From positions 1-38,880 of the forward strand of contig JAVVEY010000014.1 in NCBI GenBank assembly GCA_032250675.1: DNA of 38,880 bases, written 5' to 3'. Below the pieces are notes generated by a model. It had not been told where the DNA came from. It worked only from the letters and a program-made list of their open reading frames with translations, and made no database searches. Of this stretch, positions 25,821 through 33,956 are shown in pieces. A program made the translations under genes and the position numbers. Source of the stretch: Gaopeijia sp032250675. Its GTDB lineage: Bacteria; Gemmatimonadota; Gemmatimonadetes; Longimicrobiales; Gaopeijiaceae. The stretch's first letter is position 1. Every line of letters begins with the position of its first letter.

Positions 25821-27758
25821 TCAGATATCGAGGTTCCGGACGTACCTGGCGTTCTTCTCGATGAACTCGCGCCGGGGCTCGACATCGTCTCCCATGAGAC
25901 GGTCGAAGAGCTGGCCGGCGATCGCGCCATCCTCGATCTCGACCCGCATCAGGGTGCGCGACTCGGGGTCCATCGTGGTCGACCAGAGCTGGTCGGGGTT
26001 CATCTCGCCGAGCCCCTTGTACCGCTGGATGTTGACTCCCTTCGAATCGCTCTTCTTCCCGTTGAGTCGCTCGAGAATCATCTCGCGGTCGGCCTCGGTG
26101 TAGGCGTAGTGCTCCTTCTTGCCCTTGCGGATCTGGTAGAGGGGCGGCTGGGCGATATAGACGAAGCCGGCCTCGATCAGCTCGGGCATCTGCCGGAAGA
26201 AGAAGGTCAGGAGGAGGGTACGGATATGCGCGCCGTCGACGTCGGCGTCGGTCATGATGATGATCTTGTGGTAGCGCGCCTTGTCGAGGTCGAAGTCGTC
26301 GCGGATCCCCGCCCCGATCGCCGTGATCATCGCACGGATCTCGTCGTTCGAGAGGATCTTGTCGATCCGGGCCCGCTCGGTGTTGAGGATCTTTCCCTTG
26401 AGGGGGAGGATCGCCTGGTACTGGCGGTCGCGTCCCTGCTTGGCCGATCCGCCGGCGGAGTCTCCCTCGACGAGGTAGATCTCGCACATGCTCGGTTCGT
26501 TGAGCGAACAATCCGCGAGCTTGCCCGGGAGCACGCCCCCCTCGAGCGCACTCTTCTTGCGCGCGAGGTCACGCGCCTTTCGGGCTGCCTCACGCGCGCG
26601 CGCCGCCTGCAGCGACTTCTCGATGATCGCCCGGGCGGCCTTCGGATTCTCGTCGAGGAAGGTGGCGAGCTGCTCGTTGACGGCGGTCTCGACCGCTCCG
26701 CGCACCTCGCTGTTGCCGAGCTTGGTCTTCGTCTGCCCTTCGAACTGCGGCTCCATGACCCGCACGCTCAGCACGCAGGTGAGACCTTCGCGTACGTCAT
26801 CCCCGGAGAGCGCCTCGTCCTTCTTGAAGATCTTGTTGCGGCGCGCGTAGTCGTTGATCGTGCGCGTGAGGGCGGCCTTGAATCCGGTGAGGTGCGCGCC
26901 CCCTTCGTGCGTGTTGATGTTGTTGACGAAGGTGTGCGTGTTCTCGCTGAACCCCTCGTCGTACTGCATCGCGCACTCGATCTCCGCCTCGGGCTTTTCG
27001 GCCTCGAAGTAGACGATCGTCTCATGCAGCGGCTTGCGGCTGCCCCTGAGCCAGGTGACGTACTCGGCGAGCCCGCCCTCGTACTGGTAGGTCTCCGAGA
27101 GCGGCGTCTCCTCGCGCTCATCGACGAGCGTGATCTTCACCCCCTTGTTGAGGAAGGCGAGCTCGCGCAGGCGGTTCGAGAGCACCTCATGACTGAAGAC
27201 GAGCTCGGTGAAGATCTCGTCGTCGGGGGCGAAGGCGATGAAGGTCCCCGTCTTCTTCGTCTTGCCGATGACCTCGAGTTCCGTCGCCTTGATCCCGCGC
27301 TCGTAGCGCTGGTGATACACCTCCCCATCGCGCTCGACCTTGACTTCGAGCCACATCGAGAGGGCGTTCACCACCGACACACCCACGCCGTGAAGCCCGC
27401 CGGACACCTTGTAGGTATCCTTGTCGAACTTGCCGCCGGCGTGGAGCGTGGTCAGCGCCAGCTCGACCCCGGGGAGCTTCTCGACGGGATGGACATCGAC
27501 CGGGATCCCGCGCCCGTCATCCTGTACGGTGACCCCATTCTCGGAGGTGATCGTGACGGTGATCTCCGAACAGTATCCGGCCATCGCCTCGTCGATCGAG
27601 TTGTCCACGACCTCGTAGACGAGGTGGTGGAGACCCCTCGAGGAGGTGGATCCGATGTACATCCCCGGACGCTTGCGTACGGCCTCGAGGCCCTTGAGGA
27701 CCTGGATCTGGCCCGCGCCGTACTCGCCTTCTGCTCTCTGCTTCTTCTTGTCCGCCAT
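25821..27758 (-). CDS. gyrB: DNA gyrase subunit B
   Basis: A 645-residue gyrase B, the ATPase subunit. Motifs in order: RKRPGMYIGST, YEVVDNSIDEAMAG and DDGRGIPVDVHP (ATP site), GGLHGVGVSVVNALS, the Toprim EGDSAGGSAKQGRDRQYQAI, IIMTDADVDGAHIRTLLL and the C-terminal domain ending FIEKNARYVRNLDI. It lacks the long insertion of E. coli GyrB, as in most bacteria. Start MADKKKQ at 27758 has AGGAAC upstream; an ATG-like extension to 27815 lacks a site. It follows the DUF721 gene by 97 bases and is 10 bases before the panB fusion. Confidence 0.97.
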   Translation of the reverse strand: MADKKKQRAEGEYGAGQIQVLKGLEAVRKRPGMYIGSTSSRGLHHLVYEVVDNSIDEAMAGYCSEITVTITSENGVTVQDDGRGIPVDVHPVEKLPGVELALTTLHAGGKFDKDTYKVSGGLHGVGVSVVNALSMWLEVKVERDGEVYHQRYERGIKATELEVIGKTKKTGTFIAFAPDDEIFTELVFSHEVLSNRLRELAFLNKGVKITLVDEREETPLSETYQYEGGLAEYVTWLRGSRKPLHETIVYFEAEKPEAEIECAMQYDEGFSENTHTFVNNINTHEGGAHLTGFKAALTRTINDYARRNKIFKKDEALSGDDVREGLTCVLSVRVMEPQFEGQTKTKLGNSEVRGAVETAVNEQLATFLDENPKAARAIIEKSLQAARAREAARKARDLARKKSALEGGVLPGKLADCSLNEPSMCEIYLVEGDSAGGSAKQGRDRQYQAILPLKGKILNTERARIDKILSNDEIRAMITAIGAGIRDDFDLDKARYHKIIIMTDADVDGAHIRTLLLTFFFRQMPELIEAGFVYIAQPPLYQIRKGKKEHYAYTEADREMILERLNGKKSDSKGVNIQRYKGLGEMNPDQLWSTTMDPESRTLMRVEIEDGAIAGQLFDRLMGDDVEPRREFIEKNARYVRNLDI

Positions 27759-27855
27759 CGACGGGTTCCTACCTGGTTCCGGTTCGCCGACCCGCCCCAT
27801 GCGGATCGATCTCATCCCTTCTCAGCGCCTCCGACGCATCGCGTCACTCCTCTCG

Positions 27856-28206
27856 TCAACCGCCGGGAGAGAGAACGAAGACGAGCGCGTCGAGTTCGCT
27901 CTCGAGATCCCGATTCACGCGCCCGAGGATCTCTCGATTCATCATCTGCAATTCCATCAGCCACGCACTCGAGCGGACCTCGACGATCAGGGTCCCGTCG
28001 CGGACCGAGCGCGCATTCGTGACGCGGGCGATCTCCTCACCCACGCTCTTCTCCCACTGCGCGAGCGCCGACACGCGCTCCAGATCCGCGCGGATCCCGG
28101 CTTCATCGAGGACCGACCCGAGGAGATCGCTCACCCGGACCGGAGTGGCCGTCCGCCTCCGTGCCGTCCGCTCGGCCCGAGGCCGTCCGTCGGTGCGCCG
28201 GATCAC
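27856..28206 (-). CDS. DUF721 (DciA-like) protein
   Basis: A 116-residue protein with a basic, disordered start (RRTDGRPRAERTARRR) and the DUF721 core: VSDLLGSVLDEAGI, WEKSVGEEIARVT, DGTLIVEVRSSAWLMELQMM and a final helix. DUF721 includes DciA, which helps load the replicative helicase in bacteria lacking DnaC. GTG 28206 overlaps the recF stop (GTGA), so it is translationally coupled to recF, and gyrB follows. This recF-DUF721-gyrB order is common near chromosomal replication genes. Confidence 0.85.
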   Translation of the reverse strand: MIRRTDGRPRAERTARRRTATPVRVSDLLGSVLDEAGIRADLERVSALAQWEKSVGEEIARVTNARSVRDGTLIVEVRSSAWLMELQMMNREILGRVNRDLESELDALVFVLSPGG

Positions 28207-29315
28207 GCCGTGATCCTCCCCGCAGCGATCGACCAGCGCGGGAGCGCGTCGGCGCGCAGTCGCACGTCACTCTCCCTGGGCGCGGTCAGGATCACCTGGC
28301 CGGTGTCCTCCCCGTCGATCAGGCGCATGATCCGTTCACTTCGTCCCCGATCGAGCTCCGCGAAGACATCGTCCATGAGGACGATCGGCTCGTGCCCACG
28401 CCTCCGCCGGATCGTGTCCGCCTCGATCAGTCGGAGCGCGAGTGCCACCGTCCGCTGCTGTCCGCCCGATCCGAATTCCCGCAGATCGACCTCCCGCTCG
28501 TCGCCGAGGTGGAAGCGTACCTCGTCGCGGTGCGGGCCCACCGTCGTCGTACGGAGGCGCAGATCGTTCGTCACCGCTTCGGAGAGCGCCTCCCGGAATG
28601 CGTCCGCCACCCCTTCATGGGTCGGGGCTTCCGGGATCTCGAAGTTCGGGACGTATCGCTGCCGGGCGGCCTCGCCGCCCGAGATCTCCGAGGAGTATCG
28701 GGCGAGCGCGTCCGCGGTGTCGGTCACCCATCGGTGGCGCTCGAAGACGATCCGAGCGCCCGCGCGGATGAGCGGCTCGGTCCAGAGGTGGAGCGTGCGC
28801 TCGGCGTCCCGCTCCTTGAGCGTCGCATTCCGCTGTGCGAGCACGTGCCGATACTCGGAGAGCGCCTCGACGTATCCGTCGAGGTTGAGCGAGAGGACGA
28901 TGTCGAGGAAGCGGCGTCGCTCCGCCGGACCCCCCGAAACGATCGCGACATCGGCGGGCGAGAAGAGGACCGCAGCCATGTGTCCGATCGCATCGATCAT
29001 CCGTTCCGGCTCCTCTCCGTCGATCGTCACGCGGCGGCGGCGCCCCGTGCGCTGCCACGCCGCAGCCACCTCTCGTCGACTCCCGGCGCAGGAGGCCGTG
29101 CCCACCACGCGAAAGACCTCCTCGCCGAATGCGACGAGCTGATCGTCGCGCGCGCCCCGGAAGGACCGGAGCGTCTCGAGGTAGTAGATCGCCTCGAGAA
29201 AATTCGACTTCCCCTGAGCGTTTTCACCGACCAGCGCGACCCCCTCTCGAGGGATCTCGAGATCGTGGGGCGCGAGGTTGCGGAATCGACGTAGGGAGAG
29301 CGCCGTCAAACGCAC
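28203..29315 (-). CDS. recF: DNA repair/replication protein RecF
   Basis: A 370-residue SMC-like ATPase that helps RecO and RecR load RecA at gaps. Motifs: MRLTALSLRRFRNL, Walker A GENAQGKSNFLEAIYYLETL, the signature SGGQQRTVALALRLIEAD and Walker B PIVLMDDVFAELD. The start is GTG at 29315 with no clear ribosome site (a C-rich leader instead), but the N-terminus matches the family exactly, so the start is trusted. It is the first gene of the recF-DUF721-gyrB-panB-panC run. dnaA and dnaN are not adjacent. Confidence 0.95.
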   Translation of the reverse strand: MRLTALSLRRFRNLAPHDLEIPREGVALVGENAQGKSNFLEAIYYLETLRSFRGARDDQLVAFGEEVFRVVGTASCAGSRREVAAAWQRTGRRRRVTIDGEEPERMIDAIGHMAAVLFSPADVAIVSGGPAERRRFLDIVLSLNLDGYVEALSEYRHVLAQRNATLKERDAERTLHLWTEPLIRAGARIVFERHRWVTDTADALARYSSEISGGEAARQRYVPNFEIPEAPTHEGVADAFREALSEAVTNDLRLRTTTVGPHRDEVRFHLGDEREVDLREFGSGGQQRTVALALRLIEADTIRRRRGHEPIVLMDDVFAELDRGRSERIMRLIDGEDTGQVILTAPRESDVRLRADALPRWSIAAGRITA

Positions 29316-29404
29316 GTGGGGGGGGTGAGGGAGAGTACTGCGGTCATCCCTTCAATCTACCCAATGCCGGGGTTCATCGCCACCCTCCAGGGCACCGGCA
29401 AAGC

Positions 29405-29419
29405 CCTTGTGTGACAAGG
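29405..29419. promoter_or_regulatory. Perfect inverted repeat CCTTGT-GTG-ACAAGG
   Basis: A 15-base palindrome with 6-base arms and a 3-base centre, in the 126-base gap between the 3' end of the enoyl-CoA hydratase gene and the recF start. It lies about 90 bases before the recF GTG and could be an operator for the recF-gyrB run. No regulator is identified. Confidence 0.35.
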
Positions 29420-29441
29420 TGTTCTGAGCCCCCGCGTTGCG

Positions 29442-30239
29442 CTACTCTCCCCGAAACTCCGCCTTTCTCTTCTCGAGGAAGGCCGTCATCCCCTCGCGCA
29501 TGTCGTCGGTCGAGGCGAGAACCCCGAAGAGCGCGGATTCGTGCTCGAGCGCCTGGCGGGTGTTGGAATCGAGTGCGGTATAAATCGACTCGAGCGCGAG
29601 CCGCACCGCGACGGGACCATTTCGGGTGATCGAGCGCATGAGCGTCCGGGCCTCGTCCATGAGTACGTCGCGCTCCACCACGCGGCTCACGACCCCGAAC
29701 GCCTCGGCACGTTCCGCGTCGACGACCTCTCCCGTCAGCGTCCACTCGATCGCCCGACCGAGGCCGATGAGGCGAGCCAGGCGGATCGTGCCCCCATAGC
29801 CGGGGATGATCCCGAGGGTGACCTCGGGGAGACCGAAGCGCGCATTCGTGCTGGCGATCCGGAGATGGCAGGCGAGCGCGAGCTCGAACCCTCCGCCGAG
29901 CGCATAGCCCCCGACCGCCGCGAGTACCGGCTTGGGGAATCGTTCGATCGAGGTGAAGACGCCCTGACCGAGCCGGCTCGTGGCGACGCCCGTGGCCGGG
30001 TTCATCTTCGCGAGTTCGCCGATATCGGCCCCGGCGACGAACGCCTTCTCTCCGGCGCCGGTCAGGATCACCCCGAGCACTTCGTCATCGTGGCGGAGGG
30101 CGTCGAATGCGTCACCGATCTGACGCACCACGGTCTCGTTCAGCGCGTTCATCTTCTCGGCACGATCGATCGTCACGATCGCGATCCCGTCATCCTTCTC
30201 GATACGGACCAGCGATTCGGCGGAGGGCGTGGACGACAT
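29442..30239 (-). CDS. Enoyl-CoA hydratase/isomerase family protein
   Basis: A 265-residue crotonase-fold enzyme. The oxyanion-hole residues lie in AFVAGADIGELAKM and AAVGGYALGGGFELALACHLRIA; the two catalytic Glu positions are in GGGFELA and LPEVTLGIIPGYGG, both retained. Expected reaction: reversible hydration of trans-2-enoyl-CoA in fatty-acid or butyrate metabolism. The dehydrogenase at 36852-37730 could catalyse the next step but is 6 kb away. Start ATG 30239 was chosen over an extension to 30356 that adds an unrelated basic stretch. It is divergent from ssb. Confidence 0.92.
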   Translation of the reverse strand: MSSTPSAESLVRIEKDDGIAIVTIDRAEKMNALNETVVRQIGDAFDALRHDDEVLGVILTGAGEKAFVAGADIGELAKMNPATGVATSRLGQGVFTSIERFPKPVLAAVGGYALGGGFELALACHLRIASTNARFGLPEVTLGIIPGYGGTIRLARLIGLGRAIEWTLTGEVVDAERAEAFGVVSRVVERDVLMDEARTLMRSITRNGPVAVRLALESIYTALDSNTRQALEHESALFGVLASTDDMREGMTAFLEKRKAEFRGE

Positions 30240-30358
30240 CTTCGACTCGTCAGGTTGTGAGGAGTGGCAGGCAGATCGACACATGGACCTGCGCCTTGCT
30301 GAGGTGTACCTTGTCGGCCCCGTCGGCACAACCTCCTCCCTTCCCACCCCGCACACCC

Positions 30359-30817
30359 ATGAGCCGGTCCCTCAACAAGGTCATGCTGATCGGAAATGTC
30401 GGGAACGATCCCGAAATCCGCTCCACCTCCACCGGCGCCCGCGTGGGCAAGGTGTCGCTTGCGACCAACCGATCGTGGCAGGGACGGGACGGACAGACGC
30501 AGGAGAAGACGGAGTGGCATCGCCTCACCTTCTTCGGGCGCCTCGCCGATATCGTGGAACAGTACGTGAAGAAGGGCGACCGACTCTACGTCGAGGGCCG
30601 GATCGAGTACTCCCAGACGCAGGATGAGCAGGGGAATGCCCGGTACTGGACCGATGTCGTCGTGCATGAGATGGTCATGCTCGGGGGCAGCGGCGGCGGC
30701 GCGGGCGGCTTCGACGGCGGGAACGACTTCGGCGGCGGCTCGTCAGGCGGCGGCGACACCGGTGGGGGCAGCAGCCCCGCCCCCCTCTCGGAACCCGACG
30801 ACGACCTCCCCTTCTGA
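30359..30817 (+). CDS. ssb: Single-stranded DNA-binding protein
   Basis: A 152-residue SSB. The OB-fold covers residues ~1-108 (SLNKVMLIGNVGNDPEIRST, TEWHRLTFFGRLADI, KKGDRLYVEGRIEYSQ), then a Gly/Ser linker and the tip EPDDDLPF that recruits partner proteins. It protects single-stranded DNA in replication and repair. ATG at 30359; there is no strong ribosome site. It is followed after 31 bases by the DUF3127 gene on the same strand. Confidence 0.95.
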   Translation: MSRSLNKVMLIGNVGNDPEIRSTSTGARVGKVSLATNRSWQGRDGQTQEKTEWHRLTFFGRLADIVEQYVKKGDRLYVEGRIEYSQTQDEQGNARYWTDVVVHEMVMLGGSGGGAGGFDGGNDFGGGSSGGGDTGGGSSPAPLSEPDDDLPF

Positions 30818-30848
30818 TCTCCTTCCACACGCACCCCCCCCCAAAGGC

Positions 30849-31211
30849 ATGGACCTCAAGCTCACCGGAAAGGTCGTTCAAATCCTCGAAGAACAGTCTG
30901 GCCAGGGAAAGAATGGTCCCTGGCGCAAGCAGGACTTCATCCTGGAGACCGAAGGCCAGTACCCCAAGCAGGTCTGCATCACGCAGTGGGGAGACAATAT
31001 CGACACCTTCGGCGTGCAGGAGGGAGAGGCGCTCACCGCCTCGATCGATATCGCGAGTCGTGAATACAACGGTCGCTGGTACACCGATGTGAAGGCGTGG
31101 CGTGTCGAACGGCCTCAGGCTGGAGGCGAGGCCCCCCCCGCTCCGCCCGCCGACGAACCGTGGCCAACCTCCTCTCCCCCGCAGGGATCGGACGACGGGC
31201 TCCCCTTCTGA
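30849..31211 (+). CDS. DUF3127 OB-fold protein with SSB-like acidic C-terminus
   Basis: A 120-residue protein. Residues 1-87 match DUF3127 as I know it: MDLKLTGKVVQILEEQSGQG, GPWRKQDFILETEG, QVCITQWGDNID and YNGRWYTDVKAWRVE, a predicted OB-fold-like small beta barrel. A Pro-rich linker ends in SDDGLPF, the type of acidic tip used by SSB to bind partners. It lies 31 bases after ssb, whose product ends in DDDLPF. I infer an accessory single-strand-binding protein working with the same partners. Other DUF3127 proteins have no assigned function that I can state. Confidence 0.85.
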   Translation: MDLKLTGKVVQILEEQSGQGKNGPWRKQDFILETEGQYPKQVCITQWGDNIDTFGVQEGEALTASIDIASREYNGRWYTDVKAWRVERPQAGGEAPPAPPADEPWPTSSPPQGSDDGLPF

Positions 31212-31270
31212 CTCGATCCCCGGGGTGACGACGCCGCTCCCTCGGTGGAGGTGCGTCGCGGAGCGTCGCG

Positions 31271-31618
31271 CTACTCCGGGGATTCGGCCGCGGTGCCCTC
31301 GCGCCAGAACCCCATGAGGTATTCCTCGTAGCGGTCGGGGTGACGGCGGTAGTCGTCGAGCCAGATCTCGAAGGGCGGGAGCGTGACCCGCTCGGCAAGC
31401 CACGCCATGGCGACCTCGACGATCCGGTCATACCCGGTGCGGGGTGACGACATCGTCACCTCCTCGGAGAGCACGAAGATCTCGTCCGGTGTCAGGTAGA
31501 GGAGGAGGTCGGCGAGCTGCGCCGAGCAGTAGTCCAGGTACTTCGCCCGGAGCACGTCGGGGGGCTCGTCGGGACCGTCGGGACCGTCGGACCTCGGCTG
31601 TCTCGCATGCGCAGTCAC
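31271..31618 (-). CDS. Unknown protein A of a shared-module family (module 1 only)
   Basis: A 115-residue protein. GTG 31618 is chosen because AGGGAG lies upstream; a TTG at 31636 has no site. After a disordered start (~1-20), residues ~22-107 form a mostly helical module: LRAKYLDYCSAQLADLL, then VAMAWLAERVTLPPFEIWLDDY and RHPDRYEEYL. The same module occurs in the products at 32431-33042 and 34101-34823. No known family is recognised and no catalytic motif is visible. It lies downstream of the small ribbon-helix-helix-like gene on the same strand. Confidence 0.72.
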   Translation of the reverse strand: MTAHARQPRSDGPDGPDEPPDVLRAKYLDYCSAQLADLLLYLTPDEIFVLSEEVTMSSPRTGYDRIVEVAMAWLAERVTLPPFEIWLDDYRRHPDRYEEYLMGFWREGTAAESPE

Positions 31619-31747
31619 GACGCGCTCCCTGGGCAATGGAGGGCGGGGCGGTGGACCCGAGGACGTTCAGATAGCGTCTCTTCTTGCGAGTCCGGACGTT
31701 CGCGTCTCCCGAGCCTCACCCTCGGGGGGCACGACCATCTCTCCGGA

Positions 31748-31767
31748 AAAAGGACGCCGCGCGGCGG
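31748..31767 (-). terminator. Candidate terminator after the small DNA-binding gene
   Basis: On the minus strand the self-complementary CGCCGCGCGGCG (31767-31756) is followed by TCCTTTTT (to 31748), 14 bases after the stop of the gene at 31781-31984. The stem is short, so it may be weak. Confidence 0.45.
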
Positions 31768-31780
31768 GGTTCGCGCAAGG

Positions 31781-31984
31781 TCAGGTGCCGAGCGAGGCCG
31801 GGAGAGAATCGGTGTCGACGATCTCCGGGGTGTTGCGGAGGTGCTGGTAGATCGATCGGCGAGTGAGCCCGTAGAGCACGATCCGGCTGAGGAAATCCGG
31901 ATCGGTCTTCTGCGCTTCCTCCGCCTGGTCGGCGATCTCCGGGGGGAGGTGAACGGTGAGTTGGACGGAACGGGTATCCCACAT
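31781..31984 (-). CDS. Small ribbon-helix-helix-like protein
   Basis: A 67-residue protein. ATG 31984 is preceded at 8 bases by a perfect AGGAGGTG site. The pattern SVQLTVHLPPEIADQAEEAQ then DPDFLSRIVLYGLTRRSIYQHL fits a short beta strand followed by two helices, as in ribbon-helix-helix DNA-binding proteins (Arc/MetJ/CopG type). Function is inferred; it could regulate the surrounding unknown genes. The strong ribosome site and a 446-base leader region suggest separate control. Confidence 0.7.
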   Translation of the reverse strand: MWDTRSVQLTVHLPPEIADQAEEAQKTDPDFLSRIVLYGLTRRSIYQHLRNTPEIVDTDSLPASLGT

Positions 31985-32430
31985 CTGCTGGCACCTCCTG
32001 AGTTGGCCGAATCGTCGAAGCGAATTCCCCCCCGGATCACACGCTTCGGACCTCCGACGCTCGTCCCCGTCCGAGATCCGCGCCGGGCCGGGCACGGTCT
32101 CCCGAGGCTACGCATCACCCCCGCCGTGCGCAAGGCGGAGGGCGGATGTGGCGTGTCCCGTACGAAAACCGTAAGACGTTGTGCCGCACCATATTCCGTA
32201 TTTGCTGTCATGTGGGCAAAACTCAGAAAACCGAGATCACGAAATCGGAATCCCCCCGAGGCGTCGTCGCCGGAAGTGCCTATCTTCTCGACAGATCCAC
32301 CGATCGAAGAAGAGCGATCCTGCAGGTCGTCCGAAATCGTTTTTCACGAAAAGATGACCTTCGCCCTGTAACGATCGAACGAGACCTCGGAGAGGGCGTC
32401 TTCAGCGCCGGCGAGGTGCGACCACCGGAG
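31985..32430. other. Intergenic region, AT-richer than surroundings
   Basis: No convincing gene is present on either strand; the long plus-strand frame here (32146-32955) continues through the complement of the next gene and is a shadow. The stretch ~32155-32370 is visibly AT-richer. It holds a short palindrome TTTTCACGAAAA (32341-32352), two copies of CGAAATCG (32240-32247, 32332-32339) and AT-rich blocks that may contain the promoter of the small DNA-binding gene. No promoter match is good enough to place. Confidence 0.5.
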
Positions 32431-33042
32431 TCACGGAAGCGCGGAGCGCAGGAGGGCGTTGAGGGTGGTGCGGTTGAACCCGGTGAAGCGCGCCCGAACC
32501 TCCTCCGGGTGCGTCTCACGCAGAATCGGACCCGTCCGGCAGGTGACGGACGCGAGAGAGTCGTGGAAGCGCACCGTGCCTGCCCACAGTGGACCCACGG
32601 CACTCAGTTCGAGCGACGCGACCCACTCCTCACCGTGCTCGGATGTGAATTCGGCGACCGCGACGGTGACCGGGGCGTCCGACCCTGCCGGAGGGGCGAG
32701 AGGAGGAGCTTCGGGGCCACCATACGCCGCACGGTTTCGCGCGAAGTCGCGCGCCCACACCTCGAAGGGCGGGAGGGGGAGGAGCTCTGCACACCGCCGG
32801 GCCAGCGCCTCGAAATCGTCCTGTGTGGCGCCGTCGAATCCCTCGGAACGTCCCTCCCTGGTGCGAAGGAGCGCTCGCAGACCCTCCCGCGGGAGGAGGG
32901 CGAGGAGGTCGCGACCCTGCTGCCTCCGATAGACCTCGTAGCGCGCCCGGAGTGAGGGGTTGGCATCGCCGATCGCCGTCGCCTCGACACCTCGGGGATC
33001 CGTTCCCGGGGACGACGTGACCATATCGAGTTCGGGAGGCAT
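32431..33042 (-). CDS. Unknown protein B of the shared-module family (module 1 then module 2)
   Basis: A 203-residue protein. Residues ~30-107 are module 1: LRARYEVYRRQQGRDLLALL and ELLPLPPFEVWARDFARN. A Pro/Ala linker leads to module 2 (~127-202): GEEWVASLELSAVGPLWAG, TVRFHD, CRTGPILRETHPEEVRARF and TLNALLRSALP. Module 2 also occurs in the product at 34101-34823, but there it precedes module 1. ATG 33042 is 3 bases after the stop of the 296-residue gene, so the two are almost certainly one operon. No known function. Confidence 0.78.
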   Translation of the reverse strand: MPPELDMVTSSPGTDPRGVEATAIGDANPSLRARYEVYRRQQGRDLLALLPREGLRALLRTREGRSEGFDGATQDDFEALARRCAELLPLPPFEVWARDFARNRAAYGGPEAPPLAPPAGSDAPVTVAVAEFTSEHGEEWVASLELSAVGPLWAGTVRFHDSLASVTCRTGPILRETHPEEVRARFTGFNRTTLNALLRSALP

Positions 33043-33045
33043 CGG

Positions 33046-33936
33046 TCAGTGCACCGTCGAGGCAACCGCGGATGTCCGCCGACGTACCCGGAGGGTCTGA
33101 ACCGGGTCGCCCCCCTCGCGGATCCGGGCGAGGGTGTCGCGCTCACCGAAGGTGCTCACGACGGGGTCGAGATCACGGATCCGCGCGGGCTCGAAGCGCG
33201 CGATCAACCGGGTCATTCCGGTACGGAGGGCACCGATCTGCTCGCGCAGCTCCTCGAGCGAAGTGGCGAGCGGGAGCCGTACCTGGTACCCCCCCGCCTG
33301 TGCGAGCGAAGGAGGAACCATCCGTCGCAGGTCGGTTCCCGGGAAGGCTTCGGCGAGCCCCTCCTCGAGCGTCGGGTCGGCGTGCGCCGTCGGAGTCCGC
33401 AGATGGAGTGCGTTGGCCTCGTAGTCGATGTGGACGCGCACCACGCGACGCGGACCGAGCTGGAGCCGCACCGAGGTGCCTTCGTGAAGATCGAGATCGC
33501 GACAGATGTCGCGGAATCCGATGCGAAGGAGGATCGGACGGGTCAGCGGTGTGAAACCGACCCGTTCGAGGGCCCGGAGCGCGATCTGGAAGGCGAAGCG
33601 TTCGAGTTCCCCGTCGCGCCGACCCGCCGCCGCATCGCGGACGAGTCTGGCGGCGTGCTCGAGCGTCGGCTCGTACACCCAGTCGAGCACCACCAGTTCG
33701 TGACTCAGGTCGAGTCGCTTGAGGTCTCCGCTCCCGAGATCGATCACGTCGGCATTCGCCGCGTAGCGTCCCTCGAGCACGAGTCCCACGCCGATATCCT
33801 GGATCCGTCCGCCCGCCACCTCGGCCTCGTGGACGTCACGGTACTGGACGATGGCACGCGTCAACGGCAGTTCACAGACGCCGGGCACGTCGGCCATCGC
33901 CTCGGGGCGCGTATCGAGGTGGAAGGAAGAAGTCAT
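33046..33936 (-). CDS. Unknown 296-residue protein of the shared-module cluster
   Basis: A soluble protein with no signal peptide or membrane segment. It is predicted to be mixed alpha/beta, with strands around RIQDIGVGLVLEGRYA, HELVVLDWVYEP and VRVHIDYEANALHL, helices in between, and a final coiled-coil-like helix (SLEELREQIGALRTGMTRL). I recognise no family. ATG 33936 has no ribosome site; a TATCAT box lies 8 bases upstream, so the mRNA may be leaderless. It is the first gene of the operon with the two-module gene at 32431-33042, and is divergent from the gene at 34101. Confidence 0.72.
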   Translation of the reverse strand: MTSSFHLDTRPEAMADVPGVCELPLTRAIVQYRDVHEAEVAGGRIQDIGVGLVLEGRYAANADVIDLGSGDLKRLDLSHELVVLDWVYEPTLEHAARLVRDAAAGRRDGELERFAFQIALRALERVGFTPLTRPILLRIGFRDICRDLDLHEGTSVRLQLGPRRVVRVHIDYEANALHLRTPTAHADPTLEEGLAEAFPGTDLRRMVPPSLAQAGGYQVRLPLATSLEELREQIGALRTGMTRLIARFEPARIRDLDPVVSTFGERDTLARIREGGDPVQTLRVRRRTSAVASTVH

Positions 33937-33943
33937 GACCGAG

Positions 33944-33956
33944 GATGATAATCATC
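33944..33956. promoter_or_regulatory. Palindrome GATGAT-A-ATCATC over a putative -10 box
   Basis: A 13-base perfect palindrome, 8 bases before the ATG at 33936. On the minus strand it contains TATCAT (33950-33945), a five-of-six match to the -10 consensus. An operator overlapping the -10 of a leaderless transcript would fit. No good -35 is seen. Confidence 0.4.

Noticed and set aside
29316..29441. Chromosomal replication origin upstream of recF
   Set aside because: No DnaA-box clusters or AT-rich unwinding stretch were seen, and dnaA and dnaN are not adjacent.
31271..31984. Toxin-antitoxin pair (small ribbon-helix-helix-like protein plus protein A)
   Set aside because: The genes are 162 bases apart with a likely terminator between them, protein A has no toxin motif, and its module is shared with larger non-toxin-like proteins.
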